Source of the DNA: Rotaria macrura
Taxonomy: Eukaryota > Rotifera > Eurotatoria > Philodinida > Philodinidae
Reading direction: 5' to 3'
Assembly (NCBI GenBank): GCA_900239685.1
Contig: OENT01000471.1
Location: 46,736-110,735 of the forward strand
DNA length: 64,000 nt
This document shows positions 27,848 to 40,140 of the stretch, piece after piece (the stretch's first letter is position 1; each line of letters starts with the position of its first letter). The position numbers were made by a program, and so were the translations under genes. The notes below the pieces were generated by a model. It searched no databases. It saw only the letters and a list, made by a program, of their open reading frames with translations, and had not been told where the DNA came from.

Positions 27848-28545
27848 AGTCGCATCATCAACGCACCCACTCGCCCAGTATTAGATTCTCGGCGAGAGTA
27901 CGGGTGCGATATTATAGATTCAGTCGTTCACCGGGATTAATTTTATCCAAATCTTTGTTTTTTCCTGTTGTCCTACTTGAAGTAATCAACACGATAAGGA
28001 TCTAAAAATAATCGCTCGATATGATTGCAGAAATACGATGAAATGAATGACTGTCAACAATTGAGTTCAACCAAACTACGAATATGTTTATTGTACGTTT
28101 GCAGAGGCTAATACGAGAAGTTGACGATCACGAATGGTGCTGGTAGACGCAGTGCTGTTGGAATGATCACAGATATGAGAGAAGAAGCGACATAGATCAC
28201 AGATAACAACTAGTTGCAGCAAGAGAAGCAGGAAGTCGACGTTGCGGATTTGGCCAAATTCGATGAGACGCAACGACATTAGTCTTTACCGTGTAAATCT
28301 AAAACACACAAAAGAAACAAAATTGAAGTTATGTCTAGCAGATGACTGGTTCTTTTACTTTGCTGAATATTATATTTTATAGATAAACAAATGAAATGTT
28401 TTTATGCAAATTATATCTACGTATACATCTATGCGTACATGTGCGTTCAAACTATTTTTATTAGTTATAGGACAAAGTCAGTCAGAATGAGACATACATA
28501 AGAAAAACGATCGCTTGAGAAAGAACGAGTGAGAGCGGAGGATCT

Positions 28546-28546
<1 letters not shown>

Positions 28547-28592
<46 letters not shown>

Positions 28593-28594
28593 GC
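28547..28594. repeat. (CA)n microsatellite
   Basis: About 20 uninterrupted CA units, then decaying to GCACGCAC. Confidence 0.95.
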
Positions 28595-28810
28595 ACAAAT
28601 ACAGAGCGAGGAGGAACAGTCGGCTGTTTTATTTTTATTTTTTTTTTGGAAATAGTGCCAAACCAACTAATAGAAGGAGCAATAACATGCAGAAACTTCC
28701 TTCATTCTTTTTTTTCTCCTACTCTCCTTCCTTTTCTGTTCTCTTTTATCTTTTCTTCATATCGTTTCCATAATATCTTAGATAGAAAACGCGCGGCAAA
28801 AAGCAGAAGG

Positions 28811-28850
28811 ATGATGATGATGATGACGACGACGACAACGACGACGACTA
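28811..28850. repeat. (GAT/GAC)n trinucleotide tract
   Basis: GATGATGATGATGAC running into GACGACGACAACGACGACGAC. A shorter GACGATGATGATGAT lies near 28971-28985. Confidence 0.9.
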
Positions 28851-29366
28851 TGTCGTTGTCGATGACAACAAAAACGAAGTAACAACGATGCAAAAAGTAT
28901 TCCGAGCTGTGCAACAGCAGTAGCACGTTGACTTGCCTTTGCTCTCGTTCTGCACGATAGGCAAAGAAGGCGACGATGATGATGATTTTCAGATCACTTG
29001 GTTTTCTTTTTGTTCTAATTCATTGTGTCTCTTTTCTACTCTGTATATGTGCACATGTATGCAAGCAGTTTGCGAGCGGCCGAGCGAGCAAGCAAGCGAG
29101 AAAACACGAAGACAAACGCTTGAAGACATTCTAGTCTATTCGATTCTCTTCTCTATACTTCATTGCCATTAGTCGTTCTTTTTCTGTTGTGTAGAACACA
29201 CAGAATGATGAAGAATAAGATGGAGCAGATCTTCCAGCACAAAACACGGGCTTGTGACAAACCTCGATGCCAATTGAGTGAAGAAACAAATAAATACATG
29301 GATAGGAATCAAAGCAGACATTCAATCTCGTATGAAACATTTTTCGAGAATCAACGAACGAAATAG

Positions 29367-29367
29367 A

Positions 29368-29401
<34 letters not shown>
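29367..29401. repeat. (GA)n microsatellite
   Basis: About 15 GA units preceded by imperfect GAAAGAGAAAGAG. Confidence 0.9.
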
Positions 29402-29405
<4 letters not shown>

Positions 29406-31508
29406 GCTCATACAGACGGACAGTAACTACTTGAAAATCGTCAGCAAGCCTAAAACATATGTTTTTGTAATATGACTGATTGCTTGTCATTTGCTTGGTT
29501 TATTTTGTTATACAGATTCTGCAATATAATGTCATCTTAATGATTGTTGTTTTTTGGCTTTTCTACGGAGTAAAAGTTTCGGGATAAATATTATCGTTCG
29601 TCTTCTTTTCCAGATGCTGCTAATTCCCTAAAAAAACTAGAAATAAATAGAAAAAATGAATTATTCTGTGTTATCAAAGTCAAAGGTTGCATCGATAGAA
29701 AAATTCGATACGAGATAGTAGAAAATACATCTTGTCTCTATGATTATGTTTGTGCGCATGACAATCAAATAAATATGCGTACATGTTTAGATGTCTTAAC
29801 AGTAATTGTTTCTTGTAAGAAAAATATATCACTAAATAAAGAATCATCCTGGATTTTTATGATCTCGAATGACAAAGTCGATCCTTTGGCCCCCCAGAGT
29901 CTACATTCGATGACGTCTATGTAATCAATTAGTCTGTTATTTTATCTTATGTTTATTGCTCAAAATAGTTTTTGTTTTGTGTCTTTCCCCATTTGCTTGA
30001 TTTCATTGTTCATCACTGTCAGATATTTAATGGTAAATAATGACACAGTAAAATCGATGCTTGAAAGTATTGAATATTTTCTTATGATCTTTGGTCTCTT
30101 CTGTTCAATTCAGTAATCAAAACACTGGAAATCTAATTCATATCAGAAACAATATCTACTTTTTTACTACTTCAATTCTTAAATGTATGTTGAAACTGCT
30201 CGTCTGAATCAAATTATTTCTTAATTTAACATAGGATTTTACTTAGTTACTTCTTTAGATAAGTAACACGCAATTAGTGTTCGATACTCATGCTATCGGA
30301 AAGTAACTTACACAAAAGACATCATCTTAGAGTATACACGATAGTTTCAAGAATTTGCTTGAAGATCACAACAAATAAGTGTTTTCGATAGTCATAAAAG
30401 TGATAGTGATATCGTGGAAATGCGATAATTTGTATTTTCGGCGAAGTGCCTTTCAGTGAACAGCATATTGACCTTTATGGTAGGTTATCAAATAAAACTT
30501 CTAATGTTTGCCCTTCATGTATTTCAAAGAAAGTTTACATGTGAACTTTCACTAATAGATGAAATGATTGTTGAAATCATATAGAAAATGATCTTTTCAA
30601 TACATACCAAATATGATTTACAAATTATTCTTTCATGAATGTTTAATATACGACAATAGACGTTTACAAATAGACATTAAACTGTAAGGACTCGGGGAAC
30701 ACAAAACTTATCATAATCTGCTGACTCAAAATAACACCTGTAGCATTGTCAATATGTTGTAGTCTAGGGTAAGTAAGATTCGTATTAGTGCCACTAAAGT
30801 ACTATGTTGATTTCTGTAAAACATTGTATTTCCTACTGATAAAAAATTCTTCTCACAGTCATCCAGTTAGTAACATGCATTTATTGCTTTTATGATCTTT
30901 TCTTGTTTTGTCGAGTAGTTACTTTATTATGCGATGTTCGTTTCTTAACTTATTTTGTTCTACACGAACGAATGTTTTTTTTTCTGCTGTACTCACCTGT
31001 GTTACTCTGACTGGCGCATGTGAAAGATGTCAGTCAAGCAAATAGACGTACAGAATGAATAAGCATGTATCCAACGTGCATATGTTGTGAGTTGTAGGGT
31101 TTACAGTCATTTTTTTTCTACTCCCCTCTTATTTTTTTTCCTTTTTCTCTGATTGTTTGTCATCAACTCTCGCGATGATCGAAAAAGTCATCTATTTTGA
31201 AAGACCATGAACAACGATCTTTTCCTTCTATTTTTGTTTTAGTTTTGTTATGATCATAATATAAATTAAATGATCATTAGTACAACTTCCTTTTTCCTTG
31301 TTTCATTGCCTTATTACTAATATGTTCGCCTTTTTCCCATAGCAGATAGTTCTCCACAAAAATCAATAAAAGTAAAAATCAACATTTACTCACGTGGCTT
31401 TCTATTCGATACATCACTGACGTAAACATTCGTCGTAAAATTCACAGTCGCATCGATCACAAATTCGAATTCATATTAATATGTTATGAACTATTAAGAT
31501 TAATCATA

Positions 31509-33134
31509 ATGGCTGATTTATCTGAGTCTCTCGACACTAGTAGTGTGCAAATCTCACAAGTTCGGGAAACAACATCGACTCGTAAAGGGTAAAAGAATAT
31601 AATTGTTTGATTCTGATTCCGAAAGAAGATTAATTATGTTCAATCCATATAAAATGTTTTGTGTTCTTTAAAATTTCGCCAAGTTTCACGTACAAAAGTA
31701 GTTGTTTTTCAATTAGTTTTGCAAAACATCTTGAAGGTATTCTGCTATTTAGACTATTTCATGTTCAATCAGTAATATGAATTGTATTATTTCGCCGACA
31801 GAATACCTTCATATTTAATAATTTCCTTTATGAGCTTCAACGACCAGAGAAAAATCTTCAAGTTAGTTTTTTTTCTTTCTAATTTATCCCACCATCATGG
31901 ACATACATAATGGCGTCGATGAAATGCGTCATATTATTTCATTCTGTAAATTGGAAAAAAAATTGAAATATAATGTCATTCAGTTATTTTTCTTCGATTG
32001 AAAAGAAAATAACGCAAAAACAAAAACACTTTTGTCGTGCCGGCAGTTACATTCGACACAAAAACAAACAACTTTGAAAAAAATATAGTTGTCGAGCACA
32101 GCTAATACTTTGGAATGTCTAAAATACATGTAGAAAAGTATGTACAGAATCGGATCAGATAAGAAAATGTTTGCTCTATCGTATATAAGCATGACATATT
32201 TTATTTTTTTTCTAGTAATACAGTAACCGCTAGTTTTCGTAAACAATCAATTGATCATCATGATCTTGTTGAATGTCCGATATGTTGTGATGGCATTGAA
32301 CCACATGACTTAAAGCAGATGCCATGTTGTTCAATAACAATTTGTTCAAACTGTCTTGTTACTCACACAATTACAAATATTCATAATGGAAAGGCAAAAA
32401 TCGAATGTCCAGCATGCTCAGTAGACATGAATTCATTAACAATATTGTATAACACTGAAATACCGCTGTCATTACGTGAACGTTATCAAGAACTACTCGC
32501 ACAAGATTTATCTCAAAATTCAAATGCACAGATTAAACTATGTCCACATTGTAATTTCATAACCATACTTGATGAGAATCATCCAATAATAAGGCGAGGA
32601 AGATCTCGTCGTCCATCAAGAGAATGGATATGTTGTGAACAATGTAATAAAGAATGGTGTTGGTCATGCTATGCACCAGCACATCCTAGTGTAACATGTC
32701 GTGAGTTTAAGAAACATCAAGCTGACATTGAAATGTGGGCTAAAATACGTCGTTCTGATAATCATCAACGTAATGCTCAACGTTGCCCAAAATGTGCTAT
32801 ATTTATTGAAAAAATTGACGGCTGCGATCATATGCTATGTTCTAAATGTAATGCAAAATTTTGTTACCGTTGTGGAGGTAGAATGAGATTACCTAATTAT
32901 ATTGGACATGATGCAAAATATTCAATATTCGGTTGTAAATATAAACTTTTGCCTAAGCGTCCATTATTACGCTGGTTAGTACGTGGTTCCATATTTCTTG
33001 GTGTTTTACTTCTTGCACCAGTCGCATTAGTTGCGGCTATTGCTCTTATAGCAATTGGAGTTCCAATTGTTCTTGTTATCGCTTGTTTTGCCCTACCAAT
33101 ATATGCTTGTATTTATTGTAAGAAAAGCAGCTAG
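31509..33134 (+). CDS. RNF217: RING-between-RING E3 ubiquitin ligase, RNF217-like, membrane-anchored
   Basis: RBR ligases take ubiquitin from an E2 onto a RING2 cysteine and pass it to substrate. Exons 31509-31588 and 32216-33134 join in phase (332 codons). The coding order is RING1 from VECPICCDGI, an IBR with CPHCNF to CCEQCNKEWCWSCY, then RING2 with CPKCAIFIEKIDGCDHMLC and CNAKFCYRCGG. The Cys of DGCDH sits where the catalytic Cys of RBR enzymes lies (Cys431 of Parkin). After RING2 come FGCKYKLLPKRPLLRWLVRGS and a long hydrophobic segment rich in Ala, Val, Leu and Ile, ending YCKKSS, so a C-terminal membrane anchor is expected. That tail resembles RNF217 more than RNF144 or ARIH. The 0.63-kb intron could hide another exon, but none is needed. 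Confidence 0.92.
31734..31811. repeat. Short inverted repeat in intron 1 of the RBR gene
   Basis: GAAGGTATTCTG at about 31734 is matched by CAGAATACCTTC at about 31800, with roughly 50 nt between. It could be a very small MITE or an RNA hairpin. Confidence 0.6.
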
Positions 33135-33876
33135 GATGCTTCCTGATACAAAAAAGGACGAAGATGTCATTGTCTTTCATGATGGCTGCCCAACAATATG
33201 TTTTTCGTTCATTTTCGTTTGCATTCATGTGATATCTACTTGAAAATTTTTTTACTGCTATGTATAATCTTTATATTTTTCCTTTTCTTTCCTTTGAGTC
33301 AAAAATGACATACAAGTTGAATTCTTTTTATTTCAATATTTTCAAAATAAAAAAAACAAGAAGAAGAAAAAGATTAAAATGATTATTATATAAAAAAAAT
33401 AGTGGATGTTGATATGAACGAAGATTTTTCTTCTTTCTTCTAATTATTTGGATAATTCTATTTCTATCGTTTGTTCATAAATGTTAATCTGTTTATAAAT
33501 TAGTTTGAATTTAGTAGAAATGATTCATTTTTATGCTTATATGCTCTAAAATAAAATCTAAAACAGTGTAGAAGTAAATTGATAAAAATTGAGCATCTTC
33601 AGCTTCAAGGAAAATCGTGTCAGACAATCGAAAATCTAACAAAGACTATGATGAACAACATAACAATGATTTCATAGAGAGAGAGAGAGAGAGAGAACAA
33701 ATAACAATTCATCGTAGTGCACATATTCATCTCAATGGGAACGTCCTTACCACTTCTATTAAGATCTATCGGGAATAGGTTTTAGTTTTCCAATTTCGTT
33801 TTTACAATCCCCTTGAACATATGTATGTAAATAATGCAGAATATGTGATCTATTTGAAAGAAATTTACTTTTTTTT
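33135..33876. other. RBR 3' flank, no gene seen
   Basis: It holds the 3' UTR with a candidate poly(A) signal AATAAA at about 33346 and a (GA)n tract at 33676-33696. No coding sequence is supported. Confidence 0.6.
33346..33351 (+). other. Candidate poly(A) signal of the RBR gene
   Basis: AATAAA about 210 nt after the stop codon, followed by A-rich sequence. Confidence 0.5.
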
Positions 33877-34363
33877 ATGGGAAAAGCTATTGATACGATC
33901 AACAAAAGTGTTCTCATGAATCATATGATAGCGTTGCTGGTTGAAGGAATCGTAAGATATATATTGAATGATATTAGCCTGCGTCAACTCTTCAATGCGC
34001 ATGAATATTAGGGACACTCAATATTTTCATGTTGTACAATGTCTTCCAGGTGTCTCTTTCGCCTCTAACATGGCTAGTACTGTAATTGATAATGTTAAAT
34101 CAATACTTGTACCTATGTGGAATGTTGCAGGAGATTTATCTCATCTATGATATCCTTAAATCATGAGTTGATCATTTTTTGTCAAAAACTCAGTTCCTGC
34201 GTAATACCACAAACTCTGATCGTAGGAGTGATCGTTTTTACACAAACAAGAGTAATTTGAATGACACTACTCGATTTTCAGCTAGATCTAACAATAATAC
34301 AGTAATAACTTCTACTACAGTTTCATTTCAAAGTTCAAAACGAGTAGAGTTCCAAGAAAAGTA
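33877..34363 (+). other. Unrecognised coding-like blocks (possible small or broken gene)
   Basis: There are three adjacent open blocks. The first starts MGKAIDTINKSVLMNHMIALL at 33877 and ends in a good donor (ATC/GTAAGA at 33955). The second, after TTCCAG, reads GVSFASNMASTVIDNVKSI (about 34049-34150). The third, after ACTCAG, reads FLRNTTNSDRRSDRFYTNKS and ends EFQEK, stop at 34363. Their composition is protein-like rather than random AT. The reading phases do not join across the obvious splice sites, so this may be a decayed gene. The family is not recognised. Confidence 0.35.
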
Positions 34364-34809
34364 AAGCAACCAATGAATTTTGCTTTCGATTAACAAATAA
34401 ATATTTATATGCATATAAAGTGTTTATTTTAGTTAAGAATTTTTCATATCATCGGTAGATGTGATTTAAATGTTTTTCTATTTGGTTATGATAAATGCGG
34501 CTTCTGATAAAATCAGCTTTCTCATAATGCTCTTTTGCCGATTCAGAATCTATGAAAGTTTGGAGAACACAAGATAACACTTTTCAATGAAAATGAGTTG
34601 AGAATCATACAACGGCTTTTGTTTTTATACAAGACTCGTGGCATGATCATTAACCCAGAATGAGCATGACGACCGTGTGTATCAGCATGCCGTACACGAT
34701 GTTTATGCAATCATTGCAAATGATCGTTCACGATCGTATACAATGCCGTTTTGTTATTGTACTTCATATAAGCGCTTCGCCGCCTCCCGGACGCCAATTA
34801 ACACGAAAA
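34364..34809. other. Non-coding stretch
   Basis: AT-rich, no supported feature. Confidence 0.45.
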
Positions 34810-35005
34810 CTAATATTCAGGATACCCAGTCTCACTGTAGATTCTAATAATTTTTTTTTCACTTCTTCGATGATACACAAAAAGATATGATATCTTTAAT
34901 CTATCATGAAAAGTACATGGAAAAATGATTGGAACCTCCAGTGAAACTGGACACCTCAAATGATTTACATCAACTCTCAATCTGTGATTAGTTGTTACAC
35001 TTAAT
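34810..35005 (-). other. Coding-like terminal exon, family unknown
   Basis: After the acceptor TTTTCAG (35006-35008) the minus strand is open for 65 codons. It starts LSVTTNHRLRVDVNHL and ends IRIYSETGYPEY-stop. Upstream on the same strand, 35439-35398 is another splice-bounded block (SEEMLDTNRSVR, donor GTAAGT). Two similar short blocks near 35060-35090 and 35180-35215 each end GATGG/GTAA. I could not build a phase-consistent chain, so this is either a decayed gene or an incomplete model. Confidence 0.35.
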
Positions 35006-35784
35006 CTGAAAATAAAAAGCAATTATTTAAATAAGTAACAATTACCCATCAATTTATCGTAGCGCATAATCTAAAACTAAAAGATTTTATCACTGTAAGC
35101 TGCCACTAAATATTCGATTTATTCACGTGAATAACCTAAAAGTGAAAAAGAAAAGAATATCTCAAATCATAAAATTTACCCATCTATTAATCACTGTACA
35201 TAATCTAAGCACATAAAAATATACTGCAATAGAGAATAAGATCAATCGATGGGGAAATCGTTCCACTTTAAACAGAAATTCTTCACTCCACACATAGTCG
35301 TTACTTACAGGAAGGCCATCAACGACTGACTGTCCTTGAATGTATAATTTAAAATAATTAGAAACCAGTTGGTATCTCGTTATATTTTTTCCACTTACAA
35401 TCGTACGGATCGATTTGTATCCAGCATTTCTTCAGAAACTGAAAATATTTTTTATCGCTCCTGAGAAGGTATCGTTTCTACTTGAACTCACCTATAAGAT
35501 GGAGAAGAAAAGGATAGCTATCATTCTATATTTTTGTACTCCCTAGCATGCTAGTGGAAATCGCTTAGACATAGTAGAAATATCAATTTATTGATGGCTC
35601 CTGATGTTGGATAGATGTGTCCTTGTGAGGGTAGATATCGTTCATTGATGCATAGTAGGAAACTCGTAGTGATGCAATCATGTCTGCTAAAAACCCATTC
35701 CCGATAGACTTTGTGTGAAGTAATACATGCGGCACTACAAAAATTTTTTCGCCAGCCCTTATGACAAATATTCAGAGGCTGCTT
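35006..35784. other. Stretch with splice-like blocks but no resolvable gene
   Basis: It contains a diverged direct repeat with the core TTACCCATCNATT then CATAATCTAA, near 35040-35075 and 35178-35212, plus the minus-strand block at 35439-35398. Nothing else is supported. Confidence 0.4.
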
Positions 35785-36120
35785 CTAATGTATTTTTTCA
35801 AAGTACTGTCCTTCAGCATCAATGCATTTGTGCATTCGAATAAACCAGTCTCCGAAGCAGTTTTCAAAGTCTTCTTTTGTGAGACCATCAATGGCTTGCT
35901 CTAAAACTGGTAACCTTGCGTTTTCGTCGTCGAACTGAATTCCACTTAGTTGATTTTTGAGTTTTAGGAATAAGAAAAAGTCGCAGAGACTTAAATCTGG
36001 AGAATATGGAGGATTTGGATATGATTCTAAATGATTTTCACCTGAAAATTCGTTGGTAACTCAGGCTCGATGTGGTCTTGCATTATCGTCGTGAAAAATA
36101 AGACTTCGAAGACCGCACGT
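35785..36120 (-). pseudogene. Mariner (DD34D) transposase remnant, C-terminal part
   Basis: Mariner transposases cut and paste their element at TA sites. The minus-strand reading shows LRSLIFHDDNARPHRA, then an in-frame TGA. The frame continues to PPYSPDLSLCDFFLFLKLKN and ends EKIH at a TAG (35787-35785). Counting from the Asp before NARPH to the Asp of CDFF gives 34 intervening positions, the DD34D spacing of mariner. The N-terminal DNA-binding half and first catalytic Asp are missing: sequence upstream of 36120 does not continue the family. The internal stop and truncation make it non-functional. I did not find terminal repeats. Confidence 0.85.
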
Positions 36121-38963
36121 TTGTCTTCGTTCTGATACAGTTTTGAAGATTTGTGTTAGACAGAGTGTGGGCGCGGGTGTGGGTCTGGAGTGTGAGTGCA
36201 CTTCTGGATCTATCATATAGCATGTTCAAACGCACATCTACACCCAACCATATATGGGCAATCTTTAGGAGCACCGTCAACTGCACTTTGCAACGAATAT
36301 TGAATGCTGAAGCTCTGTTTGTAGTACTTTCGATATTTTTCTTTCGAAATTTTTTACTTTCGATGTTTTTTCTCTCTGCCAATTTTATGCATGCTTTTTT
36401 TTTCAATGGTTGTCGTGAATAAATAAACATCACTCTTTCAATTTATTCTCTGCATAGCAGTTCAAACTGGCACTTGGCTGGTAAAGAATGACTGTTGGAA
36501 TTTGTTTACCCTGATCAAGAAATATATGCTTCTTGCGGACTGACGATAACGTTTCATTCCAGGACTGATGATTTTCCTGGATAGACTTGAATAGGGAAAG
36601 GAAAATCTGTTGAATCTTTCTGTTAGGCAACATTGGAAATCCATCGATCAATGCCTTTCTGAAAATTGACATCGTCAGCTGACAATTGTTTTGAAAACAT
36701 CTCTTTCTCTCTTCAAGAGATCCATGCGCGCGGAAAAAGCGCGGCTGATGAATGAATTGTATGTATGCGATAATGAATTTTTCGCGAGACTAGAGAACTG
36801 AAAAAATACACAGAAGAGAAAAAGTATAAATTCATCGAGATCGTAACATTCACTTACGAAATAATTGAGGAAAAGTAAGAGACAATCTATTTCAAAGTAA
36901 GTACTGATTTGTTCGTGGTAAATTTATCGTTTGACACGAGTGAGGGGGCTGCTTCGTCATACATAAAAATCTGCTTCGTGTGTGATCGATTGAAAATTTA
37001 TTAGGTACTGATGCTCTATTTTCACTAAGTCAATGTAGTTCCCCGTTGATGTTAGGTATCAGCATCTAAATCGAGTCCTGAAAACAAATTCAAGACAGCA
37101 CTTATACCAATCAATCAAACAATAGAATTGCCGATTCTTTGGCAAATTTTCGATACGGTCAGGAATCGACTGACAGTGCAACTGAGTATGCATATGGTCT
37201 ACTTCCGAACTACGCCCACACCGTCAAGCACTGAGTTTCTCTTCCAAAATGTGTGGAGTAATTTGTATTTTTCAGCGAAGGAAGCGTCTCTCTCAGACAC
37301 GTTGCGAATGAAATCACTTGTAGTAAACAGATTCTCTAGCAACAAAACGAGTTTCATTTTTGCATAGGTATCCAATAAAGAGAATAAAAGTTGATTGTAG
37401 TATTGACGCAGTTTTGTTTATGTTAAGAAATCGAAATGAGTATGTTTGCAACAGGAAAGAACACAAAAACTCATTCTTCTAACTGAGAAAACAGTTGTTT
37501 TTGTTTGAGCTTATGGTTGACGCGACACGTTTTTGTGAAAAATAGGAGGTAGACATGAGTATTTCAACCTTAAATATAAATTTTATATCATCGACCAGCA
37601 ATACCAAGAATGTCAGCGCATTTTCGATTAGACTGAACTGTGAAACTCGCAGATCCATCATAGTTTCATTGTACCACTGCAAAATATACCGCTAGTAAAA
37701 TTCTAGCTACACAATAGTTTCTTTTCCCGATGATGATCAATTGTTGGTACCTGATGCGTAAATGATTTCTAGTGCTATATTTGAATAATTACTGGTTCGA
37801 TTCACTTTCTAGTCTATTTTGGGTCTCTAAAGGGTTTTATTTAACGAGAAACTCCACCAAAGGTGTGTTTCTGAATTCAAATGAGAGTGACAGCAAATTT
37901 CAATCAGGTAGACCTCGTGAGTATTCTCCAGTCGATCTAGTAGTTTACCAAAAAATTTTAACAATCGCGAATATCGGGACTGACTATTATTGTGGCACTC
38001 GCTACATAAAGGCTTTGCACAGTAGACCTTATCGTAAGAAATACTATTCAATAATACATAATTTTCTTCATCTACTATAACCAGTCGGAAAAATAATAAA
38101 GGTTTTCAAGCAAATCGGCACAAGAAAGTTTGAATTCGTTCATACTCATATTTACACTTTTTTGAGAATTTCATTTCCCATCATTTTAATTTATTATTAT
38201 TATGAGCATTGAACAAGATGATGCATTTAAGAGAGTTCCATAATATCCATAGCCTATCCTGTAGTTCACGAAATGACGTAAATGTATTTCAAACGGGTAC
38301 CTTCTCGTATCCTTTTCGGTTCTCATGTAACTTGTTCCTATTAAAGTGGGGTCTCGTTGATTGGTGCACGTCTTTTTGTATTGACGAGACGCAGTTGAAG
38401 TTTCTGGGAACGCGTTCTGAATAGTCTGGTATATTCTATGATGTAGATTCGACCAGACATCCTTGTGCTTAGGAAGCAGTCAACAGACCTATTGGCTAAA
38501 CTTATGTATGTATAGTGTGTTAAAATTCCCACTCATGTAAAATGAAAGTTAGGTGGAAATTATTTCACAACTTCTATTAGTATTAGATGTGGATTATATA
38601 TTTTGAGTTTAATTAAAACATGATTCGTGAATTGAAAGGAAGACATTTGTTACAATTTTTATAAAAATTCTATAATTAAAATTGTAACCATAAGAATTAA
38701 AATTTAAACCAACATCCGTTTAAAAAATTATCAAACTTGAAAATTTGATTTTTTACTAGCGTGGATAGATAAGCGTTTTCATTTTAGAATGGAATTCTTC
38801 ACATGTCCACTGCATCGATGTGCACTTATAAGACTACTGTTGTGTAGCGAAATTCCCATTACAATTATAGTTTGAATAATAGTAATCATAATGTTCGAAA
38901 ATAAGGCTTCGCAGTCAAGCGTCTGCAAGATGTCTTCAATTTATTGTTGAGTTTCTCTTAGAC
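36121..38963. other. 2.8-kb stretch without a recognisable gene
   Basis: Several ORFs of 60-102 codons occur (minus 36430-36672; plus 37128-37367; plus 37772-38080), but none shows a family motif or a partner exon. They may be scraps of mobile elements next to the mariner remnant. A GT-rich patch at about 36164-36195 contains TGTGGG twice. Confidence 0.4.
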
Positions 38964-39265
38964 TACGGGATGGAAGTTACAATTACCTGGTAACGTAACG
39001 ATAATGGAAAATTTACCAGTTACTTTTTCCTAGTAGCTTCTTAAAACATCGAACTGTGACTTCCTCTGGTCGAATAATGTGAAAGAATTCATTTTTGAAC
39101 TAAGGAGTTACCGAGTGACTCCTATCTTTATTAAGTGGTGTTTTGACAAAATTTGATCAAAGCAAGTCATAATTCGATGTTTTAAGATGTTACTGGGAAA
39201 AATTAACTTTTGCGTTACCGTTACCTGGTAACGTATGGGTCGGTAACGGTAACTTCCCACCCCTA
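38964..39265. mobile_element. TA-flanked MITE with about 110-bp terminal inverted repeats
   Basis: The element runs 38966-39263. It starts CGGGATGGAAGTTAC and ends GTAACTTCCCACCCC. It is bounded by TA on both sides (38964-38965 and 39264-39265), as expected for a TA target duplication. The arms match imperfectly for about 110 nt, including TACCTGGTAACG, CTTCTTAAAACATCGAA and TATGACTT (TGTGACTT in the left arm). At 298 bp it has no coding capacity, so it is a non-autonomous DNA transposon. Confidence 0.88.
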
Positions 39266-39810
39266 TGTTAAACTTTCAAATTTCGATTTATATTCGAACT
39301 CTAATAATTCAATACAACAATCCTAGATTAATACTATTGAATATCATTTCTACCCTATTAAAGGGAGAAACAGCTGAAATCGGATGTTTTCGATTGAAAT
39401 CCATGGATTTTAAATTGGAAAAATCTATAAAAAAGCCAAGAAGACCAAAAAAATCGGATTAAAGAAGTTTCACTCTAGATTGATATTTTGAACAACATAG
39501 ATTTTAAAGTTTTTCATTTCAATCAAGTCACTGACTTTTTCGATTTTCTGATGCTTATGATTTAAAATTGATTAAAAATAGAAAAGGATCAGCTGTTTTC
39601 CCCCTGAAAAATCATTTATGATGAAACTCTGAAAAGCGTATCACTTTCGGTAAGAAGACGTCAGTTTTTGTGTGCTGCTATGAAAAATGAAATCTTTTGA
39701 TACCAAAACACATATTTCTCGATTGATATATCGACTTTGTTGCATACATTCAGTTTCATTTCAAGAAAGAATTTCCATTAAATTATGAGCATGTTTCTAC
39801 TACACAAAAG
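39266..39810. other. Non-coding stretch
   Basis: AT-rich. A 65-codon Lys-rich ORF at 39265-39462 has no supporting feature. Confidence 0.45.
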
Positions 39811-40140
39811 CACACGTTCTGAATGATCATGCGCGTGTTCTTCTAAAAACGTTGTGACGCCTTCTTAAAAAGTCGCGTTTATAAAAATAAAAACGAATTA
39901 TTCGTGAACACCTTCCAACACGTATCCTTAGAACGCGGTCTGGTCGTTGACAGAAGCGTTTCATATGAACGTGTTCGCTAAGATAAAACCGCATTTCTCA
40001 GCAGTAACTACGCGTTCAAGCACATTCTAAGACTTGAGAAACGCATGCGAACTCTATAGCTTGTCTCCAGAACACGTTCTTAATCGACAAAATGCGTCCA
40101 ACTTTTTCTAAAGAGCGTTTTTACACGTTCATTGTTATGA
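39811..40140. repeat. Cluster of degenerate palindromic GAACRCGTTC motifs
   Basis: Within 330 nt the motif GAACRYGTTC or its half ACGTTC/CGCGTTC recurs about ten times in both orientations. Examples are ACACGTTC (39812), GCGTGTTC (39833), GAACGCGG (39931), GAACGTGTTC (39967), CGCGTTC (40012), ACGCATGCGAAC (40041) and GAACACGTTC (40070). The spacing is irregular at 20-40 nt. The local CpG content far exceeds the flanks. The function is unknown. Confidence 0.55.

Larger units (their letters stand above)
27848..31508. other. 3.7-kb non-coding, microsatellite-rich divergent intergenic region
   Basis: It lies between the minus-strand K2P start and the plus-strand RBR ligase start. It contains four simple-sequence tracts listed separately. 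I see no exon chain. The ORFs at 28529-28882 and 29131-29490 are translations of the microsatellites. The block near 28080-28280 could be a 5' UTR exon of the K2P gene, but nothing proves it. Confidence 0.55.

Noticed and set aside
28529-28882. 117-codon ORF rich in Thr-His and Met/Thr runs
   Set aside because: Translation of (CA)n and (GAT/GAC)n microsatellites.
36164-36195. GT-rich patch with two TGTGGG units, resembling the bdelloid telomere hexamer; a similar GTGTGGC patch lies at 47719
   Set aside because: Only two imperfect copies, no tandem array and no telomere-associated retroelement next to it. Chance GT-rich sequence is enough.
37128-38080. ORFs of 79 and 102 codons as possible retroelement or orphan genes
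   Set aside because: No reverse transcriptase, integrase or other motif, no partner exons, and competing ORFs on the opposite strand.
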